DNA of 64,000 nt from Kingdonia uniflora. Lineage: Eukaryota; Streptophyta; Magnoliopsida; Ranunculales; Circaeasteraceae. How positions within the stretch are numbered: position 1 is the stretch's first letter; each line of letters starts with the position of its first letter. The notes under the pieces are model-generated. The model saw nothing but the letters and a program-made list of their open reading frames with translations. It was not told where the DNA came from and did not search any database. A program made the position numbers and the translations under genes. Location of the stretch: the NCBI GenBank assembly GCA_014058105.1, contig JACGCM010001166.1, positions 3,074,005 through 3,138,004 on the forward strand. Direction: 5' to 3'. This document shows, in pieces, positions 1 to 11,651 of the stretch.

Positions 1-218
1 GCTTGAGGTAGCAAAAAGGGTTTCTCATCTTCATGATCTTCTTTCTCATACAAGTTTGAAGAAGCCATCACAAAATCTCTATTATCAGCAATAATTTTAT
101 AATCTTCTATGTGATCCATTGTAGGAACATCATCACCATCCTATGATATATGGTTACTATGATAGTCTTCTTCAGTATCCACATTGTCAAAGAATGGGTC
201 ATTAGTTAAGTCTTCAAA

Positions 219-968
219 CTAATTGTTCTCAAACTGCCTCATAAGCTCATCTCTTGTCCATCTTACAACTTCTTCATCAACATTATCTACATCCTCCTTC
301 ATAATTTCAAATTTTTCTTCACTGCCATAGTCTTTGGTTAAATCATCAAGCTCTTCCTCAGAAAGGTAATCAGCCCTAACCTTCTTCACCTTAGGTTTTT
401 GTGATTTGGTTTTTGCTTTTCTCTTTAAGGATTCTCGATTAAAAGTCTTAGAAGTAGACACTTTTAATGGTCTACTTGTCTTCTCTAAACATCTGGTATA
501 CTTTTTTTTCTTGATTTTTGGTTTATCATATCCTAACCATAATGGTGATTCTTCAACAGGGATTGGCACTATTTGAGGTGTTTCCTCTATTTCTATAAAA
601 ACTCTGTAATACCCATGAATTGGGTCTTCCTCAATGTGCCTAAACATCAACTTAACTTCTAAATTATTACTAACGGCATGCAAAACACCATCTACACTAA
701 ATAACAGCCCAATCATACCCCCTCTCACAATAACATTATTATTTGGACCATGCTCATCATCTATCATTGAAGCAATTAACCCCAACAGTTCCACAAAACT
801 AATGTTTACAGGCATAATTAAGGCAAAGTAACTACCACCCTTGTATTGACTCACTCCGTACCCACTCTGAGATGGTTTGTCCCACTCCCTACCATACTCA
901 ATTACTAGGTGAAATATCTCATAAATTTCATCATCAGACATGGTCAAATGGTATATAAGAAAATTCAA
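219..968 (-). CDS. MULE transposase N-terminal region (PB1-like and acidic linker), partial
   Basis: A 249-residue open frame. The better start is probably the second methionine (codon at 939-941), because the protein from there, MSDDEIYEIFHLVIEYG, begins like the PB1-like domain found at the N-terminus of many plant MULE transposases (secondary-structure pattern, G-G-S-Y-F motif near residue 45). Residues ~135-200 are lysine-rich and the end is acidic (SEEELDD). After the stop at 219-221 the same kind of acidic sequence continues to the window edge, so the stop is either a disabling mutation or an exon end. The DNA-binding, DDE and SWIM domains would lie left of position 1. In MULEs this protein binds the inverted repeats and performs cut-and-paste transposition in the nucleus. 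The family call rests on domain resemblance read by eye. Confidence 0.6.
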   Translation of the reverse strand: MNFLIYHLTMSDDEIYEIFHLVIEYGREWDKPSQSGYGVSQYKGGSYFALIMPVNISFVELLGLIASMIDDEHGPNNNVIVRGGMIGLLFSVDGVLHAVSNNLEVKLMFRHIEEDPIHGYYRVFIEIEETPQIVPIPVEESPLWLGYDKPKIKKKKYTRCLEKTSRPLKVSTSKTFNRESLKRKAKTKSQKPKVKKVRADYLSEEELDDLTKDYGSEEKFEIMKEDVDNVDEEVVRWTRDELMRQFENN

Positions 969-1271
969 ATTTTAGCTTACCTTGTATACTTGTATAACCT
1001 TCGAAGCTGCATTGATCAAACAATCTCAAAATAACAAATTATAATTAATTGGTGGGTAATTGGCAATCGAGTTATGTTGTGCCCTAAAATACTTTGTGCA
1101 TCACATGCTTGAAACGTGCAGGGTCTAAAAGCTAGCAGTCTTAAAACACAGAGGGTCTAAAAGCAAAATCTAAAAAATAGGGTAATGATAGCTAGGCGTC
1201 TAGAGTGGTTACTTGGAAAGAGAGGTAGACCTCGGAGAGACGCAATGATTGATGTTTGTCAGTTTGAAAAC

Positions 1272-1278
1272 TATAAAA
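1272..1278 (+). promoter_or_regulatory. TATA box of the small acidic gene
   Basis: TATAAAA lies 97 bases upstream of the ATG at 1369. It is followed by a pyrimidine-rich CT-repeat leader (about 1310-1360), a common arrangement for plant 5' UTRs. Confidence 0.5.
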
Positions 1279-1368
1279 CTTGTAACCCCAAGTCTTAACA
1301 CTCTAACCTCTCCATCTTCCTCCATCATTTTTTTTTCTCTCTCTCCCTCACTCTCTCAAGTCTCAACA

Positions 1369-1623
1369 ATGTCAGATTTCATTCCATTAACTCCACCAAT
1401 AACTGACTATAGTGATAGTGATGAGGGGAAGCAACCAACCGAGTACGACTGCACCTTAGACGAATATCCCGAAGAGGACTTCGACGTGGAGGAAGGCCAA
1501 GAGTTGTTGGAGGGTGGTGGTGGTGGTTATGATGAGGAAGATGATGATGATGATGATGAAGATGATGCAGATGATGAAGATGATGAATCTCCTCCAAAGA
1601 AGAGGAGGAGGAGGTTCTATTAG
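1369..1623 (+). CDS. small acidic nuclear-type protein (84 aa) inside MULE-1
   Basis: I do not recognise this protein. The frame from the ATG at 1369-1371 to TAG at 1621-1623 encodes 84 residues. A proline/threonine-containing N-terminus is followed by mixed acidic sequence (residues ~17-45), a short glycine run (~49-53), a run of about 20 aspartates and glutamates (~55-73) and a basic C-terminal end KKRRRRFY, which could act as a nuclear localisation signal. The ATG context (CAACAATGTC), the CT-rich leader and the TATA box at 1272 favour this start over the upstream in-frame ATG at 1249. It is divergent from the transposase gene and lies between it and the element end, so it may be a second gene of MULE-1 or captured cargo. 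The acidic part is partly a GAT/GAG repeat, so it could have expanded by slippage. Confidence 0.5.
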   Translation: MSDFIPLTPPITDYSDSDEGKQPTEYDCTLDEYPEEDFDVEEGQELLEGGGGGYDEEDDDDDDEDDADDEDDESPPKKRRRRFY

Positions 1624-2253
1624 GTTTTTTTAGTTTTAGCTTTTTGGAGGGAAATTTTTTGAGACGAAGCCTGGAAACAGACATTTTTTGGGAACTTTTT
1701 TTGGGGTTTTCATGATGATGAATGTTGATGAATGATAATGTCCAATGTTAATTTAGTTTTAAATCTTTTTATTTATGTTTTATTTCGTAATATCTATCTG
1801 TTTTGAATCTTTAGTATCGATTTTTGATGGCAGAGATTCAGAGAAGATGAAGTTGGCGTTCAAATCCACGTGGACACTGAGAAATGTCCATGTAGATATT
1901 CTTAGTCCACGTGGATATTCTAACTAGATTATTATTTAACACGTCGATTTTCTAATTAAAACTTAAAAACATAATAAAAAAGGGTAATTTTGGTATTTTA
2001 AAAAAAACTAACAGCTACGGGGTGTTTTAGGGTCCAAAACCTAAAAATGACCATCATAGCGGGTTAGCGCAATTCGCGGTCATTATTTCGAGTCTAAAAG
2101 CTAATTAACCCTTTATTTTTCACAAAAGATACAATCTTTAGAGCATCTCAAACAATAATGAGTGTAAGTCACTCGGAGAAAATCACTCCCAAATCTGCAG
2201 GATTCCAAAAAAATCATCAAGACAATCAGCAACAAAATAGACAGTTGAGATTA

Positions 2254-4632
2254 AGGGTGTGCTTGGTTCGTGGAAAACGGGGAACTGGATTTACATAAAA
2301 TTTGTTTTCTTAATGGAAAACAAAAGGTGGCAAATGGGTTTTCGATGGTTCTAAAAAACAGACCTTGTAAAACCAACTTCCTCTTTCAAATGAGGTTTTT
2401 AAGTTTCACCATAAAAGTGTCAGGGTCAGGTTTCTCCAATTCTCTTTCTTCTCGACTTTAAAAAAAATGTTAATGAAGTCTTACCTAATACTTGAATCTC
2501 AATTGTACTCTAGTTAGATCATCTCTCTCTAATAGAGTTGTTATTGTTGTTGTGAGGAGTCTATTGATGTTTTTTTGAATTTGCAGAGAGGCATCCGTCC
2601 TCAAGCTCCACTCGTAACTCTAGGAGATCCCTTTACTTTGATTTCAGTAGTTGTTTGGTAGATTTTAGATTTGTAGTTTATGTTTGTTTAGGGTGAATTG
2701 TTTGTGGAATTGTATGCATGTACATTAGTGGGGTTTGGATATTTTGTTTGAATTTGAGGAGTTTAAGCTGAGAATTGAGTTATTGAGTGTCAATTGTGTA
2801 TAAAGATCAAAGGGGTTTTTGAATTATGATTGAAAGAGAAAGAGATAAGTGATGAATTTGATGTGTGTCTTCATTATGTTGGTTTACAGTGAATTGGTTG
2901 TGTTAGAATATACATGTGCATTATCGAGCTTTGTAGATTTTGTTTGAATTTGATATTACTATCTGAGTGCCAATGTAAGTGAAGATCAAATGGGTTTTGG
3001 AATTATGGAAAGAGGTTTAAGTGGAGAACATTAGGAAAAAGTGAGAAGGGATTTGAAATGTTGTTGTTTAGGGAGTGCGTATAAGAGTATTCTAGTCCAG
3101 TAGACTAAGATTACCCAAGTCAATTATGATTTCCGCAATAATGGCTTCTCATATTTATCAATCTTTTGTATTACATGTACCTTGGATGCTTTATAAAGTA
3201 TATACATGATCAAAAATGGACTTATGTCACAGAGCTTCATTTTGCGTTATTGGATAGGGATGATTATTTTCAATTCCATCGGTAGAGAGTAAGATAAAGT
3301 ACAAGCAGATTTTTTAGGATTAAAGTAGTAGCAAGTTAAAACCCACCGTTGGCATCCTCTCCCTGGAATTGTACTATAGCCCATAAGATTGAGATTTCTA
3401 GGCTTAGAGAATCTTAACCACTTGGTATTTTAAGGATTGAGATTTCTCCAAAAGTTGTGCCACTCACCTAATGATAAAAAGTTGTTTTCAAAGCTTTAAT
3501 TCAAGTTTTTCTTATTTGTAGACGCATCCCGATGCATTAAGGTACAATAATGTCCCAATAGAAAATCAAATGATAGAGTTTGCTCATGCCCATAAATATT
3601 GAAGTTTGAGTATAGCTAGTTGATCAATTTTTGTAGTTATGCCAACTTATTCAAAAAATAGAAACTTCATAAGGTCTTTAAAGTTTTCGCCGGACAGAGT
3701 TCGACAATTTTCAAGTCTCAACTCTGACTATACTCATGTTGTTGATTCACACACCTATAAGTTCTTAGCAAGAGAAGGGATTTACACAGAATGGCAAGAA
3801 ACTCATTCTTCAACAATCTAGATGAAAATATTGATGAATGAAGGCCATGTATGTTGCATTTAAGATACATTTATTTTTCTCATTATGTTTATAGTGTATA
3901 TTGGATCAGATTTTCCATATACAATTATTTCATGTCATTATGTTAATAATGAACTTATTTTTGCAGAGGGGTTTTGAGCAGCAATGATTTGGTTGTCGTG
4001 ATCATTTGGTTGTTTGGGAACATGCTAGCTAGTACCTTAGGGTTTGTCCAGTCCTTCCAATTGATGCCACTGCATGCTTTGGTGAAGAATTTATAGAAAT
4101 TGTACTTGCAATAAATTGCCATATTGACCTTGAAGTTGTAATATTGAACTTACACATTTTCTTAGCCAGAGAGTACTTTTGATTTGCTAGAAACTAAAAT
4201 TTTGAAGTTATTGTGAAATGATTATGATATAGGGTGAGCATGCTTATATGTGTCATGATGTAGGGTGGGGTTATGTAGAATTATCACAACCTCCACCAAG
4301 GGATTTGAATTATCTTACAAGTTTATGGAGTGATTTTAGGGTGTCTTGTAGTCCACTTTAAGGGAAAATGTTGACAAAGTTACTAAAATTTATACATATT
4401 TTGTGAAAAAGTTTATATCATTTTCCATGCCCAACCAAACAATAGAATTTAGTTCGTGGAAAATGGGCTTTCCACTGTTTCTATCCATCATTTTCCATGC
4501 AGAACCAAACAATAGAACTTAGTTCATGGAAAATGGGTTTTCCACGGTTTTGATAAAAACCATGGAAAACCAGATTTCATGGAAATCCAGTTCATCATTT
4601 CCGCTGTTTTCCACGAATCAAACACACCCGAA
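2254..4632. mobile_element. non-autonomous terminal-inverted-repeat element, about 2.4 kb
   Basis: The left end reads GGGTGTGCTTGGTTCGTGG (from 2255). The right end (to about 4630) is its inverted near-copy, with GGGTGTGTTTGATTCGTGG on the minus strand, and the similarity continues through GAAAAC. The flanks share GAGATTA (2247-2253 and 4633-4639), best read as an imperfect 8-bp target duplication of hAT type. A PIF/Harbinger origin is less likely because no TTA/TAA duplication is seen. Near 4430-4560 a block related to the right end (CATTTTCCATGC...GGAAAATGGG) is repeated. No transposase is present. The interior has possible splice acceptors (TTGCAG near 2581, TTGTAG near 3518, TTGCAG near 3961) before short coding-like blocks that I could not identify. 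Confidence 0.6.
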
Positions 4633-4639
4633 GAGATTA

Positions 4640-5425
4640 GGGTTAAAAAATAGATCGTTGCGGTAAACTTCGTTGCCGCACTAGTTATTGAAGTAAAAGA
4701 ATATTATATAGCTGTCTTCATGTCATGTTTTTAGTTGTTGGATGTGTGTTTGGTAACTCACTTAACGAATTTGGTTTTAGATTTTCTCTCTTCTCAAGTG
4801 ACTACAAAAGGTCAACTTGACTCACTGTTGGGGAGCAAAATACTAGACTTGGGTGAGTCAAGGCTATTTTTTTGTGGTTTTTAAAGAGACTTGACTTACT
4901 GTTGGAAGATGTTATTTCAAGTTGTATGAATGGTTTTATTCTTGATATCATAAAGTTTCACACCTGTATAGGGCTGAAAATATTGGCCAAAGACCGCAGG
5001 CAAACCTGAACTACCTGAAGAATATGACCCGAACCCACCTAAGTGGTTAAATAGGCGGGCCACCTCTTCTTGCAATATGTCGGCCCGAAGCCCAGCTATC
5101 GACACTTCTTCTTTCTTACTCCAACTTCAAATTGCTTGGAAAATCAGAGTTTTGTCCATTAGAGGGTGATTTCCCCAATCTAATCTCAAAATGAACAAAA
5201 ATATGGATTTCCCCCAATTTCTTAAGAATCAATAATAGTCTAAATTTACGCAAATATTTTTTTTGTTTCGATGCTTTTGATATAAAATTGCTTATATGTT
5301 TCTTTCAGCTATGGAAATGATTTCGACATTATAACTCAAATAATAACACAAATCAAACCCTAATGTCAAGGAAGCTTTTGTGTAGGCTTTGGGAGAAACA
5401 AATGTCGAGTGAGAGCATATTACCA
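4640..5425. other. intergenic stretch, no gene seen
   Basis: AT-rich sequence with scattered stops in all frames. A TAGGGCTG word near 4973 followed by proline-codon-like GACCCGAACCC resembles a degraded hAT end, but no partner end was found. Confidence 0.4.
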
Positions 5426-5633
5426 GTGGAGATCAGGGTCGGCCCTAGGGCTTTGGTGACCTAAAGCCAACCCCTAAAATGAGGCCCTTATACATATATA
5501 TATATATATAAAAAATGGTGAGAAAGGAGTTGATTTAGGGAGAACTGCTGAAGAGGAGTGATGTAGGGTAGAAATTTTTTATTTTATTTTTTTGAGGGTA
5601 ATATTTTTTTTAGGCCCATTTTAATTTAGGCCC

Positions 5634-6147
5634 ATTAGTGGCTTATTCTGTATCTCGAACTCATGCTTTATCTTCAAACTACATATGAACTTTTGATCTC
5701 ATCAACAGCACGTGGCACAATCGGAATCAAGACAACAACGCCAGGAAATAGGAAACATCATGAATTTCTTAACCAACACCACTCGCCCATGATATTACTC
5801 GCGCTATTGGTTGAGAACCGTCTTGTAATAGCTTATTTCGTATCTCAGACTCATGCTTCATACTCGCCCTTCAACATACACGAAGCACTACTAAAAATGC
5901 ATTCAGTATTCAATATTTGACCTCTACATTAACAGTTCGAGTCAACATGCACAACATCATCAATATAGCCATTACAAGGCAAGCAGGATCAGTCCGTTAC
6001 AAAATCTGGTCAAAGAGTATCTAACATATATTTTGTAACGTCCATCATCAAGAATCTTAATGGTCGTCAAACGGTCATATTATAAGACCTATAAATAGGA
6101 CCAAAGATTTCTGGATAAAGAGACGAAGGAATTCTCATCGTTACATT
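5634..6147 (+). repeat. 5' LTR of Tat-A, 3'-truncated
   Basis: It aligns with 13293-13808 of the 3' LTR, including shared words such as CTTATT-TCGAACTCATGC near the start and TTTTGTAACGTCCATCATC in the middle. Similarity stops near 6147, where the last ~215 bases of the LTR are missing. The first bases (AT) do not match the TG of the other LTR. Confidence 0.8.
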
Positions 6148-6491
6148 GACTTTGGGCAGCTACCAGTTCTCCCTGTCATGACAGTTAACATTTATAATAG
6201 TTCACTCATACAAAAAGATTACATATCACAGTTAACAAGATTAATCAAGAACATGATATCTGAATAATGTTAATAAATCGTTCTATTTATCATCACAAAG
6301 AACATAATTCATTTATCATCAAACAAAAATAGTATACAAAGCTCTAAGATATATGAAGAGCAGGTAAAAACTGGTACATCCTATCTTCACTTCTTCGAGA
6401 AACGCGAGGCCTGCCATTTATCTCTCGAACTCTTTCTATTCGTTACTTGAATATCTATAGGAGCTGTAAAGATCACCACCTCCTGCTGACG

Positions 6492-9400
6492 CTATTTGCG
6501 CCGCGATCGGGGTATCAGATTCTCGACCTCCTCCTCATCATCGTATGATAACAATTCCCTCGACTCAGGAATGGGTTTTTCACCAACAAATTCCCCTTCC
6601 TCTTTGGTAAACCACATATTTTCAGCCTTGGCATTCTCAATATCAAAATCCTTCCCACATTTCGTTATGAACTTCCTAAATTCGTTATCTACCCTCCCCA
6701 GTTCTCCTTCATAAAAATCAATGATACTGCCTATATGACGCTCTTGTTCTGTTTGAGCAACAACTTTTGATCGCGATGGATACAGATGCTCCTTCAATTG
6801 CATATGCACCTTGTGTAGCCATTGACGCATTTCCTTTTGCAATACACCTAAAGCCCTCATATTAGCTTCTGCCTTTATTCGAACAATCACGTCTTTTGAC
6901 AATCGTGTTGCTAAAGACATTTTTTGCTCAACATGTTGTGATGTTACATCTTGCAACTCCTTTAACTCACCCTCTAATCGCTGTTAAACCTATATTTTCT
7001 CTTTTCTTATCCTAAAAAATATAATTCTCATAGCCCTCTGATCCTACATAAAGCCAGATATATCATATAAAGGTTCTACATCGCCCCATACAATAGACAT
7101 ACCAGCTCGAGCGGAACACTTTCTCGCCTTTAAACTATGATGATTATGTGCTTATTGAGCTAAAAACATAACTCGAGCTGAGTCCAAAACTATATTTCTT
7201 TCCTTTAAAAGCTTTACAAAAGCTTTTTTTAAACCCCGTTCACTATCTACTTCGACCTCGAAATACAATGTCAGAGCTATCAACATACTTTGACACCTAG
7301 CCTTATCACTCAGGTCATTAAAACAGGCCAACTCTTTTGGTTTTCGAACTAATATCCCCCTTTCCTCTTCCTTCCTTAACACCTCATCCCTTTCTATTTT
7401 TATCTTATCATATCTACACTAGAGGTCATATAACTCCTTAAATATTTTCTCAGAATTAAGTTTAAATTGCCTTATCTCATATTCAGTTTTATTAAGTACC
7501 TGTTGAATACGAGCCACAGAATCCCTCGCTCTACTCAACGATCTCTCCAGTTCGGAATTTGTTTTTCTCAATTATTCTATCTTCTGCACAGATTACAAAT
7601 ATCTCATTACCATACAAGCATTCAAGAAGAGCATACTAAAAGCTTTTATCAAACTTCAAAATAGTTTACGACTTTCCAGAGTACAATCCCATCAAAATTA
7701 AAGAGAATTACATAATTTGAAACAGAGTACTATAGATTATTTAAAGAATTTTGCTCATGTTTACCTCTGCGGGAGGATCCGAAGTCTTCTCAGCAGCTAC
7801 AGCTGGCTCAGTGGGTGTAATAGGTACATTGGCTGGATTAACAATATAAGTCACCGCCTCACTTTTGACCTCAGCGGGAAAGACTATTTCACCTTATATA
7901 CCAGTCCGGTCGAGCTCCACATCAGCTTCACTCAATCTAAAATAGTAATACGATTAGACAAAGTGATCTCTTTCCACTTTCAGAACTTTGACTGATTCTG
8001 ACATGACATCATCATGCTCTACAAGAAGTATATATTTCTCTGCAGTTGCCTTAGTATCTTCAGCTCTCTTGTCTTTTGTTAGCTCAAGCTCAGCTTTGAT
8101 CTCCTTCATATGAGCAGATTGGGAATCATACTTCAAAATAATATCCCCGAACTCTTTTCCCCTCTTATCAAGACATTTCACCGCCCCCTTCAGCAACATC
8201 GAGAGCTGCCAGTACAAAGTATACACAAACATAAGTTCATAAAAAAAGCTCTCAGTTTGAATATAAGACAATCAAAGATTTCAAACACATACCGCGAAAG
8301 TGTACTCCTAACACTCTTTATCGAGCTGCTTCAGATAGGTCCCCGCCATAAGACAATACTTTTGCTTCAGCTCTTGCATCCTGGCTACAACATAAGGGAT
8401 AGCACGAGAGCTACCTTCATCCTCATGGCATTTTCTCTTTAGCAAGTTTGTCTCCACTTCAGTAGGACTAATCGTACTCACTTCCTGTCTTTCCTCCATA
8501 ACAGGTAAAGTCTTTGCGACCTCTTGTTTTGTAGCTACCACCTCAGTTGCAGAGGTACTCTGCCGAGCTGACTTCCCCGACCTTCGAGTAGTCTATTTGG
8601 TATTTTGTGGTGTAGGAGGTGGAAGACTAAGAACATCATCAGCAGTCAAGCAAGCTTTCTCCTCGGCCATAGCTCGTTTCTCGTACGTGCGCTGAATTTT
8701 GGGTACTATGGAGTCTACCCTCTTATCCTGACGAATACCCAACTTACCAAGCACCTACTTTAGCTCGTCCTGATCTCAAGCAACGTAGTCGAACAGGCTG
8801 GTCGTGTAAGGCGCCGACGCAGGATTGGGTTCTGACATAAAATAGGGGGAACATAATATTAGTTAACACTTTGAAGACAAGATATTGGTTAGTCGAAGAT
8901 TGATCAACGTTACTTACTCGGGCTATAATATTTATAGCTTAGAACGAGCGTTGGCTCATCGGGAACCTGCATACAATTACCCCCTACCCATACAAGATAA
9001 TCGTTCTATGGTCTACCCGCAAATTCAAAATCAAAAAATTTCAGCCTCGATGAATCACTATACAGGTAACCACTACTTCGACCTTTGTCATATTTCCATT
9101 TATAAAATCTCAGTACATCACTGGCTTTGAACTGCTTGGCAGTTCCATCCTTTCTCTATTTCTCATTTAGTGCTTCGCATACCCTTATCATCTCATAAAC
9201 ATTCCCATTTAGTTGGGCAGGACATCAATGCAGTTCGTTCATCACCCCTTTTTGAAAGAAGGTCAAAGGAATCTTAAGGCCATAAACAACTTGATTCAAA
9301 TAACATAAAAGCCCGACACTCGAACCTGCTAGCCCGATATCGTTATAGTATGAAAGAGTAACACCATCACCAATTCCTTTCTCCTTTTTCTACTTCTCCA

Positions 9401-9758
9401 AGCAAGGGACTTGGTAATACAAAGCCTCTACCCCTTTTCCTGAGACATAGGCTCTAAACCAACAACCTTGGTTCCCCAGGTAGCTTCCCCATTCTCCTTG
9501 CAATTTTTTCTTATATTTTAAGAATTATTTTCCTACATCTACTCCCTCCGGGTATATTACAAATACATTGCCTTTCTCTTTTCTACCCTCTATCTCTTTC
9601 TCTATCTTACTGGCTTCCCCAACTTCACCAGTCACCTTTATACTATTTACAGTCTCTTCAATGGCATTGCGCTCGTCCTCCTTCCCTGACGATGGGGTCT
9701 CATCTGAACTCAAAGATACTATAAATTTACTTGAGGGAATTATAGGTTTGGAACGCAT
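6492..9758 (-). pseudogene. antisense gene of Tat-A (aORF-A), long coiled-coil protein remnant
   Basis: Several minus-strand frames (9758-9525, 9500-8900, 8541-7954, 7382-7152, 6956-6492) carry the remains of one gene, interrupted by stops and probably introns. The start at 9756-9758 (MRSKPIIPSS) follows an acceptor-like TATCTGTAG. The N-terminal half matches aORF-B: a W-G-x(2)-G-N-x-G pattern (GEWGSYLGNQG here, GIWGNFVEHAG in Tat-B) and an F-Y-x(3)-K / V-W-V-x-G-(D/N) block. The rest is rich in K/E/Q heptad-like sequence, expected to form coiled coils. Antisense genes downstream of pol are known from plant Tat elements such as Grande; no function is established. The reading direction is opposite to gag-pol. 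Confidence 0.65.
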
Positions 9759-9969
9759 ATTGAACCTACAGATACAAAAAAATATTTTATCATTATTTTT
9801 ACTTTCCATATTTCACCTTATACACAGTAAAAATAGGCCCACCCAAATTTCTACCCAGTCAACACGCCTACTCTACATTTTCCCATAAAAACAAAAGGCA
9901 ATCATTTCATGTTTTTTATCTTCTTCTCCAAAATTAACATTTTCACTCTCTACAACTTCTTTATATGAA

Positions 9970-10500
9970 AAAGTGATCCATGAGAATCTGAAGAAGATAC
10001 TGAACAATTTTATTCGGACATAATTATTTCTATTCGAATAAATTTCTGCCTGATGGGTTTTATTCGAACAAAATTATTTATGTTCGAATAGATTGCTACC
10101 TGATGGGTTTTATTCGAATACATTTTATTTTATTCGAATACATTTTATTTTATTCGAACAGAAATTTATTATGTTCGAATAGAGGCGCGATTCAGCCTTT
10201 TTCCTTTAGGCGGTGATTGTATTTTTGGGGGGTGTTTTGCCTCGAGATGCGTTCTTTTAGATTTTAAGTTCCCTAGTATATAAAGGAACTTAGGTTATTT
10301 TCTAGGTTATATTTTTTATGTTAGATCTTGAGAGAGTTATGAGAGAAGCCTAGGGTTTTTTTTAGTGATTCATTGTAATCTACTTCATTTCTTATAAGCA
10401 ATTAAGCTTTATTTTGCCCAATTTTGGTGTTCTTCGTGTTTCTCTACTAACTAAAAGCTTCTCAATCGTATTGTGGATTATAAAGCTTCAAAACTACAGA
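9970..10500 (+). mobile_element. LTR-like insertion in Tat-A (possible solo LTR)
   Basis: This stretch is unlike the surrounding Tat module. It starts with repeated ATTCGAA-containing words (TATTCGAACA/TATTCGAATA, about 10010-10180), then a TATA box (TATATAAAG at 10277-10285), a possible transcript leader with AGCCTAGGG, and AT-rich sequence that could hold a poly(A) site. That order resembles U3-R-U5 of an LTR. Clear TG...CA ends and a target duplication could not be fixed, so the borders are approximate and the call is an inference. Confidence 0.35.
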
Positions 10501-10849
10501 ACTCTCTCATTAGTTATTCACAGATCTTAAAACTTCTACATTATTAACCTACTATCTACAAACATAAATAAAGAACATCATACAAAGTACTAGTAAGCAC
10601 AAATCAAACAAACAGATACACAGATTACCAACCTATACTTGAAGAACAACAATCTTCTACTTTATTAGGACGTTTTCCTCAGGATGACCACTACCGACGC
10701 TTGTCAGACAATTTTTTATCACCCGATGAACCTCTCTCTCTAAAATCATACTCAAAACTCAAATGTTTCCTCTTTGTGAAAATAGGATTTGCATAACTTT
10801 TTTCTCTCTCTGCAACTGTTGATAATTTACGAGGGAGAAAGATAGAATT

Positions 10850-10856
10850 TTTTATA
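10850..10856 (-). promoter_or_regulatory. TATA box on the antisense strand upstream of aORF-A
   Basis: TATAAAA on the minus strand, about 1.1 kb upstream of the aORF-A start, followed by a purine/pyrimidine-rich leader with GCAGAGAGAG. It is at the position equivalent to the antisense TATAAATA boxes of Tat-B and Tat-C. The LTR-like insertion now lies between it and the gene. Confidence 0.45.
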
Positions 10857-11497
10857 CTCCCCTTCAATTTTCAAAATGACGGCTTTTTCTAACATGCGTC
10901 AGCCATCCCTACTATCTCTACGGGCATGACTTTTCGGTTAAAAGTATCATCATGACTTCTGTGATAATGTTTACTGTCACCACGTCTGTATCTATTTTAT
11001 ACCATTAAAAATCTTGCACCTCTTCCTCAACACAGTACAAACGACCAATCACCTTACTTTTACACTCTACCAATATCGTACAACATTCTTAAAATATATT
11101 AATATTCAAAATTCAAAGATATTTATACAATTGTCAAAATCCTACAGCTGTCCTCCACAATATCCGTACACAAACAGTAAAACAGAATACTTTATTCTAA
11201 TTCAATCAGATTGAAGCATCAACTATGCCTTATCTTACATTTATTTAAGTTCCAAAACAGATTACTTATTACGTGCTCCCACACTTTGAGCTTGCTGAGC
11301 TCTCCAGTTACATCTAAATCAGCCTCGATGGTTTGCTTCCCTACATAGAATTATATCTCCTCTTGCAGCTTTTGCATCCTCTCCAACAATCTTGTCACAT
11401 GCGGGCTATGAAACAGTCAGTTCCCTCACCGTGACACTCAACAGTGACCTACGAAATACATTGCACCAGAAAAAAAAATCATACTCTAAATGCTTAC

Positions 11498-11651
11498 CTT
11501 CATCATCTAGTCCGATCAGATTCAATGGCAATTCTGGTAATACGGCATCATAAGGCTGCAGACAAAAATATCGCTCACGAAGTTCAACAACCTTGATATG
11601 GAACCGACCATCTGCTGCCTAATGCGTATACTAAGAACGAGTTCTCACCAT
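11498..11651 (-). pseudogene. short antisense ORF of Tat-A, M-V-R-T-R type (second copy)
   Basis: Starting at the ATG at 11649-11651, the minus strand reads MVRTRS, then one stop in place of a residue, then a conserved stretch including AADGRFHIKVVELRERYF and a leucine/proline-rich end. It finishes at a good splice donor (AAG|GTAAGC, exon end 11498), with a possible acceptor about 45 bases on. A homologous frame occurs in Tat-B near 33.15 kb (WTRSKKIY...AAEGRLAIKIVEVRE). Function unknown. Confidence 0.5.

Larger units (their letters stand above)
1..2111 (-). mobile_element. MULE-1, 5' part of a Mutator-like DNA transposon
   Basis: The segment contains the N-terminal part of a MULE transposase gene on the minus strand and ends at the right in a sequence (2101-2111) that reads GGGTTAATTAG on the minus strand, a typical kind of plant MULE terminus. 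Inside it the short word GTCTAAAAGC recurs near 1120, 1155 and 2090, as expected for terminal or subterminal repeats. The other end lies left of the window, so the inverted repeat and the target duplication cannot be checked. The boundary at 2111 is inferred. A small acidic gene on the opposite strand lies between the transposase start and this end. Confidence 0.5.

Noticed and set aside
1379..1684. Histidine-rich minus-strand frame
   Set aside because: It is the antisense shadow of the GAT-repeat part of the acidic gene.
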